This document shows, piece after piece, positions 58,835 to 64,000 of a DNA stretch of 64,000 nt. The stretch is from Sphingobacterium faecium (GTDB lineage: Bacteria; Bacteroidota; Bacteroidia; Sphingobacteriales; Sphingobacteriaceae). Under the pieces are notes generated by a model that searched no databases, was not told where the DNA came from, and saw only the letters and a program-made list of their open reading frames with translations. Location: NCBI RefSeq assembly GCF_003054045.1, contig NZ_QBKH01000006.1, forward strand, positions 372,001 through 436,000, given 5' to 3'. A program made the position numbers and the translations under genes. Position 1 is the first letter of the stretch. Each line of letters begins with the position of its first letter.

Positions 58835-60100
58835 CTAATAATTGATTTGTCCCTTTATGGACAATTTCTTTTGATCCTGTAGCGTAGTCATTATTGTCGC
58901 CTGAACTTTATTGTCTTTTAAATTTTTAAATAGAGACAACGTCCATTCTTCTGGCCATGTCTTAAAATCAATAAAGCAATAAAAAGGATATGATGTGGGT
59001 TTGCTCTCAATCTGATTGATAAAATTATCAGAAGTTGTTTGTAACAAATATTGACCGGCTTTCATTTTATGGAACTGATAAAACATATTATTGGGAAGTG
59101 ATTCTTCCAGCGATTTATTATATTTCCATGCCTGTATGATATGAGGTACACGTAGATCCTGGATCTTTTTCGCTTCAACAGCATTAAAATCCTCATCGTA
59201 TTCGTAAGTAATCGAAGTATCCCTTTGAGTGGTAGGATCAGCTTTTATTTGTAAATCAAAATAATTAGAATAATTTTGGGCTAACTGTGCTTCATTAAGT
59301 CCAGTATACTTGTTCATTAAATGTGCAAGTATAGGAATATCTTTTAGATGAATCAAACTCCAGAAAGCAAGCGTCTGATTTGTGGTGTCCATAGCTCTGA
59401 TTTGCAATTCTTGATCTATATTTTGGGAAAGTAACCACTCACCATCAATTTCTGTTTTATTTTTTCCAATTGATGCTTCAATTTTTAAGCTTTTGTCTCT
59501 CTGTACATAGTTAATGTGCTTTTTTGACAGTACGTGCTCAAATCCTTTCAAATCACCGATTTGTGTCCATGTATCAGTATCATGTAACAAAGATTCAAGA
59601 TCTGCGGTTTCTGAACTGTTATCTAAAGCTATTTTATAGATAAAACAATTTCGATCGAATAGTATTTGGATATGTTTTCCTATCATAACACTGACTATAC
59701 CCTTTTCTTTATTTATGAATTTTATCCCTTTGGGATAATGGTTGGCGAAAAAAGAAAAGCAATCTTCATAGTCCTTTATAGCCAAAATACCGTAAAATTT
59801 ATTTTTCTGATCAGCAGTGTTGAACAGAAAAATTCGGGCTGGAATCGAAATTCCTGCATCTAAAATTAGGCTTTTTATCCATGTTTCTTTACTTTTTACA
59901 TCAGGAGATTGATCACCCTTTGAAAGCAGGGAAGAGATATTATCCAATAACAAATCATCAACTGCGATAGATAAGACAGAAGTACTTTCTTTACTTACAT
60001 ATTGCTTCTCAATTTTGTTTTTTCGAACCATATAGATGGTCCACCCAAGTACACATATTAAAAACAATAAGGAGCAGATGATTATTGCAATTCTTTTCAT
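58835..60100 (-). CDS. Hypothetical membrane-anchored protein (last gene of envelope operon)
   Basis: A 421-residue protein with an N-terminal membrane anchor (about 4-25), then a periplasmic domain. A segment near 299-320 (Tyr-Glu-Tyr-Asp-Glu-Asp-Phe-Asn) parallels residues 472-495 of the next upstream gene product (Tyr-Glu-Tyr-Asp-Asp-Asp-Tyr-Asn), followed in both by Lys, charged residues and Val-Pro. The two are therefore probably distant paralogues. No known family is recognised with confidence. It is six bases downstream of the 60107 gene. Confidence 0.7.
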   Translation of the reverse strand: MKRIAIIICSLLFLICVLGWTIYMVRKNKIEKQYVSKESTSVLSIAVDDLLLDNISSLLSKGDQSPDVKSKETWIKSLILDAGISIPARIFLFNTADQKNKFYGILAIKDYEDCFSFFANHYPKGIKFINKEKGIVSVMIGKHIQILFDRNCFIYKIALDNSSETADLESLLHDTDTWTQIGDLKGFEHVLSKKHINYVQRDKSLKIEASIGKNKTEIDGEWLLSQNIDQELQIRAMDTTNQTLAFWSLIHLKDIPILAHLMNKYTGLNEAQLAQNYSNYFDLQIKADPTTQRDTSITYEYDEDFNAVEAKKIQDLRVPHIIQAWKYNKSLEESLPNNMFYQFHKMKAGQYLLQTTSDNFINQIESKPTSYPFYCFIDFKTWPEEWTLSLFKNLKDNKVQATIMTTLQDQKKLSIKGQINY

Positions 60101-60106
60101 CTATGA

Positions 60107-62095
60107 TTAGTTTTTGATAGGATGATCTAAATTTTTTAAAATATGCTTCAAGATATATTGAAGTGCATTTTTGTCCTCTTTCGGTAACTCCACAGAAAAT
60201 TCTCCTGAAAAGCGATTTTTATGAAGATGAGTTGATTTAATTTGAACATCTCCATAAGCAGAAAGATCTTTAAGTGTTTGTTGCAAAGGTGCGGTAACAG
60301 GAATTTCAAGTTTACTAACAACTTCGGGTATCGCATTGGTATGAACAACCATATTAAAAGGATTAGTAGACATGTCTTTTTTTACTTTCATATTTCTACT
60401 TGCTTTAAAACGATTTTGTTCAATGGAAGTTAATTGCTCCAAATCACTTCCTACAAATACAATATCATGCTTAAAAAGAATATAGATTGGTTCTAATTTT
60501 TTCTGTTCAGAAATTTTATAAATACCATTTTCCAAACTTACTTCTTGTTTCTTTACTGCAAATTCAAGGATTTTTTTGTATAACCGTTGATCCTGAGAAG
60601 TAAACATCCAAAGGAAATTAGGCACATATTCATCTTTTGTTTTTGTTATTTCTTTATAATTATAATCATCATCATATTCATAGGAAACATAATCTTTTGT
60701 TACTTTCTGTAGATCGTTTAGAAAGAAAACATGATCACCCTTCATTACTTTACCGATAGATTTTTCATCTAATCCAATTTCTAAGGCGGTAGCAGCTATA
60801 GTTACTACATCAGCATATTCTCCCGCTAGTGGTGCGTACCAACGAGATATTAATGCCGGTAATTGCTTCAGGTACCCCTCTGTACTGATATTCATAGAGG
60901 CATATGCTAAGTGATTTTCAGGAATATATTGACTGAATTTTTTATTAATTGTATTATTATAGAGTGTTTTGAAAATTTTGGCCATTTCTGCATCTACACC
61001 TACTGTTCCAGTCAATTTCAGCGTATGCTGATCTTGTATCAAATCAAATGTAGCATCTTCATAGCCGTATTTAAAATTTTTCAAATCAACACCGTAAGCC
61101 ATTTTTAAGACGTCGTAAGGCAAAGCATCCTGATATAATTTATCCAGATTTGGTATCCATACCCTTAGTAGATGTTTTTGATCAGCGATCTTGACTGCTT
61201 TATGTTGTCCCAGATTATTTTTAGGATCTAAATAATCGTTAAAATCATTAGTAAGCCAAGTGCCAAATAGTTTATTTTTAAGAGAATCATTCTTAGCTTC
61301 TCTGATTTGGCTGAGAAGATATAAAGAATCAGATTCAAGATCGTAACTATCCGTTTCAACTGTATCAGCATCATCATCCCAATCAATAGATATGAGAGCA
61401 GCGGTATCAGCATAAGCTATTTCAGCCTCAGCGGTAGCTTCACTAATTTCCTCTAAGATATTTACGGTATCAGGTAAAACTTCTTCAGTAGCTATAGCTT
61501 CAACCGCTACAGCAGTATCTGCCGCACTTAAAGTTTCATCATATAGCCAACTATCACTGCCGCCACCATATACACCTAGATCTAGACCATAGCGATCGGC
61601 CACCTCTTTCATTTGAAAGTAATTGCGGTGCAGATCGCCTGTCAAAACAAATAAGGTTTCTTGATTCCATGCCACCTGCGTCTTTCCGTCTTTTGAAACC
61701 CTTCTTTCGTAGCCACTATAAATAGGAAGCACATCAAATTGTGAAAACATACGCTCTTTGACTTTGTGGTTTGCTTTCAAGGGAATTAAAACACCAATAT
61801 AATATAAGCTATCCGTATTCGTCCGATAAACAAATGCTTGTTTATCTAAATTGACATCTAATTCTTCCAAGCTTTTAATAGAAAAATCCAAGTTATTTCT
61901 TGTCTTATCAAAGGCTCCTAATTTCGTTAAGGTCTCATTCAGTAATTCTATAGAACTGTGTTCTACAATGGCTTTATTATTAATGGCGACAACAAAGTCC
62001 GCTTGAGATGGTATTTTTTTCGTCAGCTCTTGAGCTGTAGCTTGCACGCTTGCAAAAGCAGCGAGCGCTATCAAGGATAGGTATTTAAAATTCAT
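60107..62095 (-). CDS. Hypothetical exported protein, DUF4836-like
   Basis: A 662-residue exported protein (signal peptide to about residue 21, Ala-Thr-Ala-Gln). It begins Lys-Lys-Ile-Pro-Ser-Gln-Ala-Asp-Phe-Val-Val-Ala-Ile-Asn-Asn, as in DUF4836 or DUF3352-like proteins, and shows repeated alpha/beta segments. An acidic, low-complexity insert (about 185-262, rich in Ala, Glu, Asp and Thr) splits the domain. Function unknown. Central gene of a tight operon with a lipoprotein (five bases upstream) and the 421-residue protein. Confidence 0.72.
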   Translation of the reverse strand: MNFKYLSLIALAAFASVQATAQELTKKIPSQADFVVAINNKAIVEHSSIELLNETLTKLGAFDKTRNNLDFSIKSLEELDVNLDKQAFVYRTNTDSLYYIGVLIPLKANHKVKERMFSQFDVLPIYSGYERRVSKDGKTQVAWNQETLFVLTGDLHRNYFQMKEVADRYGLDLGVYGGGSDSWLYDETLSAADTAVAVEAIATEEVLPDTVNILEEISEATAEAEIAYADTAALISIDWDDDADTVETDSYDLESDSLYLLSQIREAKNDSLKNKLFGTWLTNDFNDYLDPKNNLGQHKAVKIADQKHLLRVWIPNLDKLYQDALPYDVLKMAYGVDLKNFKYGYEDATFDLIQDQHTLKLTGTVGVDAEMAKIFKTLYNNTINKKFSQYIPENHLAYASMNISTEGYLKQLPALISRWYAPLAGEYADVVTIAATALEIGLDEKSIGKVMKGDHVFFLNDLQKVTKDYVSYEYDDDYNYKEITKTKDEYVPNFLWMFTSQDQRLYKKILEFAVKKQEVSLENGIYKISEQKKLEPIYILFKHDIVFVGSDLEQLTSIEQNRFKASRNMKVKKDMSTNPFNMVVHTNAIPEVVSKLEIPVTAPLQQTLKDLSAYGDVQIKSTHLHKNRFSGEFSVELPKEDKNALQYILKHILKNLDHPIKN

Positions 62096-62099
62096 GTAT

Positions 62100-62786
62100 T
62101 TATTTATTATTTAAGGTTATGGTGTTTGCTAGGGAAGCCTTTCCACTAGCAAGATCAGTTGCTTTTAGTTTCAGTAAAACTGCTTTTGCAGAACTTGATA
62201 TTTTTGCCGAAGCATGTTGTTGTGATTTGACAGTTTTGTCAAATCGTACGATTTGGGTATAATAAGCATCATTGAAATATTTTCGATCAGTTTCAGATAT
62301 ACGTGCATATTCTTTACTTAAAACCGGAGAGTGTGTATATGTTCTGGTGAAAGTACCTGTATGAGCATTGTAAGTATAGCTATTATTATTACCCAAAGCA
62401 CTCTTAAAATGAGTGCCCAGGGCTTTACTAAAGTTATTTAATGCCGATACTGATGCAAAATGGCAAGAAACAGTTGCAATATAATTGTTGAAATCCAAAC
62501 TATATTGTACCTGACTAATGCCTGCTGTATTTTTTAAAATACGAATCATATCTTCAGTTTCACTTTTTATCTTCTCTTTTGTGGGTATTTGAATGCCATT
62601 AACACTCTTTAGTTTCATTAATGAAGCGACCTTAGTACTGCTTTTACTGAGATTAAGAGTAGCCTTAATGTTTCCTGATCCATTAGCATTCAAGTTAATA
62701 TCTTCAATAAAATCAAAGCAACTCGTCAGTAGACTGCAGCAACAGATTAAGGTGAATAGTAGTGAGAACGATTTGAGTTTTATCAT
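62100..62786 (-). CDS. Hypothetical lipoprotein (first gene of envelope operon)
   Basis: A 228-residue lipoprotein with lipobox Leu-Leu-Thr-Ser-Cys (Cys23) after an unusual Cys-Cys-Cys run. The mature part begins with Phe-Asp-Phe-Ile-Glu-Asp-Ile and has a repeated Asn/Ser pattern (Leu-Asn-Ala-Asn-Gly-Ser-Gly-Asn-Ile-Lys-Ala-Thr-Leu-Asn), like a short beta-strand secreted domain. Family unknown. It stops five bases before the next gene, and its upstream region borders the two-component system. Confidence 0.75.
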   Translation of the reverse strand: MIKLKSFSLLFTLICCCSLLTSCFDFIEDINLNANGSGNIKATLNLSKSSTKVASLMKLKSVNGIQIPTKEKIKSETEDMIRILKNTAGISQVQYSLDFNNYIATVSCHFASVSALNNFSKALGTHFKSALGNNNSYTYNAHTGTFTRTYTHSPVLSKEYARISETDRKYFNDAYYTQIVRFDKTVKSQQHASAKISSSAKAVLLKLKATDLASGKASLANTITLNNK

Positions 62787-62943
62787 TTTTAATTATTTTT
62801 TAGATTTAACAAGATTTACTTCTTCAAAAGAATGGGATCTGGCACGGTGAAAATAACTGCTTTTAATATATTCATTTGTAAAAATAGTATTTTACACACC
62901 TATTCCGTATCGCCGATTATCGTGGTTTTAGGTGAAATTAATA

Positions 62944-63573
62944 TTATTGACGTATAAGTCCATATTCAATGGCTAATTTAATAACTGAGTTTAAATTTTT
63001 TGCTCCAAATTTTTCAATCAGATTTTTCCGGTGACTCTCGACAGTATGTGGACTAATGAATAATTTTTCTCCGATTTGGCTAGTAGTTAGTCCAGATGCT
63101 GCTTCCGAAAGTACTTCTTTTTCTCTACGCGTCAATTTTGGAACTATTTTTAGTTCATCTTTAGTTTTCTTATCTACAATAATTTTAGTCTGTGAGCATA
63201 AAAATTTGTTTCCTTTTAATATTTGTTCTATCCCATTGATAATTTCTTCTACAGAAGCATTTTTTTGAATATATCCATGAGCACCTTCTTGTATTACACT
63301 ATTGATCACAGCATATTCATTGTGAACACTGATGATTATAATGTGCATCTTAGGGTATTTAATTCTAAGAGATCCTATCAATTCTATACTATTTGCGTCA
63401 GGAAGATTGATGTCTAACAAAAGTACATCTACAGATATTTTTGTTAATGCAGTATGCATCGTATCTGCATCTGGAAAACAACCCACCACCTCCAAAAGTT
63501 CTGATTTGGAGAGTATATTTTTAAGTCCCTCTAAGAGTAGGGGATGATCATCTGTAATCGCTATTTTAATCAT
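62944..63573 (-). CDS. NarL/FixJ-type response regulator
   Basis: A 209-residue regulator: receiver domain (about 1-120) with Asp8-Asp9, phospho-acceptor Asp54 and Thr/Lys region, and a LuxR-type helix-turn-helix at about 145-205 (Leu-Thr-Arg-Arg-Glu-Lys-Glu-Val-Leu; Ile-Ser-Pro-His-Thr-Val-Glu-Ser-His). Its ATG overlaps the stop of the kinase gene by one base, so the pair is co-expressed. It probably regulates the adjacent envelope operon (inferred). Confidence 0.93.
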   Translation of the reverse strand: MIKIAITDDHPLLLEGLKNILSKSELLEVVGCFPDADTMHTALTKISVDVLLLDINLPDANSIELIGSLRIKYPKMHIIIISVHNEYAVINSVIQEGAHGYIQKNASVEEIINGIEQILKGNKFLCSQTKIIVDKKTKDELKIVPKLTRREKEVLSEAASGLTTSQIGEKLFISPHTVESHRKNLIEKFGAKNLNSVIKLAIEYGLIRQ

Positions 63574-64000
63574 TAATTTTTATTTTTTGGAAATAAAACC
63601 TCAACACTCGTTCCAAGATTTATTTCAGATTGGATACTGAATCTTCCTTTTAGAAAATCGATCCGTGATTGAATATTATAAAGTCCTGCTGATTGATTTC
63701 CTTTAATCTGTTGTACATCAAATCCAAGGCCATCATCTTCAACAGTGATACAATAACTATCAGCTTCTTCTACAATCTGAATGATGATTTGTTTTGGATC
63801 TGCATGTTTTATTGAATTATTGACCAGTTCTTGTACAATACGATAAACCAAAAGTTGCTGTTCTTTTGTTAGCTGATTTTTATAATGTAAAAATTGTACA
63901 TCAATATCTAGACAATCATTTGACATACGGGCTGCATAATCTTGCAGTGCTTCCTGCAGTCCAAATCTATAAAGTAGATCAGGCATGAGGTTGTGAGCGA
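63573..64000 (-). CDS. Sensor histidine kinase, partial (HisKA_3 + HATPase)
   Basis: The gene runs off the window end; about 142 C-terminal residues are visible. The phospho-acceptor helix begins Ala-His-Asn-Leu-Met-Pro-Asp-Leu-Leu, with the His codon at 63993-63995. A HATPase_c domain follows with the N-box Val-Gln-Glu-Leu-Val-Asn-Asn-Ser-Ile-Lys-His and the G-box Val-Glu-Asp-Asp-Gly-Leu-Gly-Phe. It overlaps the response regulator by one base. Confidence 0.9.
   Translation of the reverse strand, partial: AHNLMPDLLYRFGLQEALQDYAARMSNDCLDIDVQFLHYKNQLTKEQQLLVYRIVQELVNNSIKHADPKQIIIQIVEEADSYCITVEDDGLGFDVQQIKGNQSAGLYNIQSRIDFLKGRFSIQSEINLGTSVEVLFPKNKN

Overview
The window is AT-rich, and its promoters fit the Bacteroidota -33/-7 pattern (TTTG, about 19-20 bases, TAnnTTTG). 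Most genes lack a Shine-Dalgarno sequence. The families are typical of Bacteroidota: a DUF6850-like barrel with a di-haem peroxidase, a SusC/OMP_b-brl_3-type barrel, DUF4476, DUF3857 pairs, DUF4954, monomeric isocitrate dehydrogenase, and an rpsU-xer-hpf operon. I read it as a chromosomal segment from Sphingobacteriaceae, probably Sphingobacterium or a close relative. No rRNA, CRISPR array, transposase or prophage is visible. Both window ends cut through a gene.

Layout. 1-2.2 kb: end of an outer-membrane barrel gene and a di-haem cytochrome c peroxidase. 2.2-7.9 kb: small membrane proteins (DUF6713, DoxX), a TauE/SafE + DUF1634 pair, a lipoprotein, and a divergent HxlR/YceI pair. Two copies of a 38-residue protein gene flank the TauE pair. 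7.9-13.2 kb: MFS exporter with divergent HxlR, DUF4476 protein, monoglyceride-lipase-like hydrolase, and Ku. 13.2-14.8 kb: a gene-poor stretch holding at least one small membrane protein. 14.8-18.4 kb: convergent GH130 enzyme and two-part GT4 protein. 18.8-23.3 kb: CsbD, a candidate small RNA, tRNA-CAU, HAD phosphatase, rpsU-xer-hpf, ferritin. 23.4-34.8 kb: outer-membrane barrel and quinone reductase, then an AraC regulator divergent from a complete non-phosphorylative L-fucose (or related deoxysugar) operon. 34.9-38.6 kb: gapA, a GlcNAc-kinase-like gene and pfkA, divergent from a NUDIX/winged-helix regulator. 38.7-45.0 kb: a TetR-controlled RND efflux operon. 45.2-53.3 kb: glmS, DUF4954 and two DUF3857 transglutaminase-like proteins. 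53.4-58.6 kb: small unknowns, an NAD(P)-binding protein, monomeric icd, MepB and a YdeI/CDGSH fusion. 58.8-64 kb: an uncharacterised three-gene envelope operon next to a NarL-type two-component system.

How the genes work together. The fucose operon encodes uptake (FucP), mutarotation, oxidation to the lactone, lactone hydrolysis, dehydration, a second oxidation, and cleavage, predicted to give pyruvate and lactate. The gapA-kinase-pfkA block joins glycolysis to amino-sugar use, with its likely regulator divergent beside it. The efflux operon has its own TetR gene and a palindrome at the promoter. The rpsU-xer-hpf block combines ribosome function and hibernation; rpsU and hpf carry unusually strong Shine-Dalgarno sequences for this phylum.

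The least explained items are the duplicated 38-residue protein family, the triple-hairpin small RNA candidate near 19.3 kb, the YxxxN active site in the predicted fucose dehydrogenase, the CDGSH tail on the YdeI protein, the 21-bp perfect inverted repeat at 49.4 kb, and the envelope operon at 58.8-62.8 kb.
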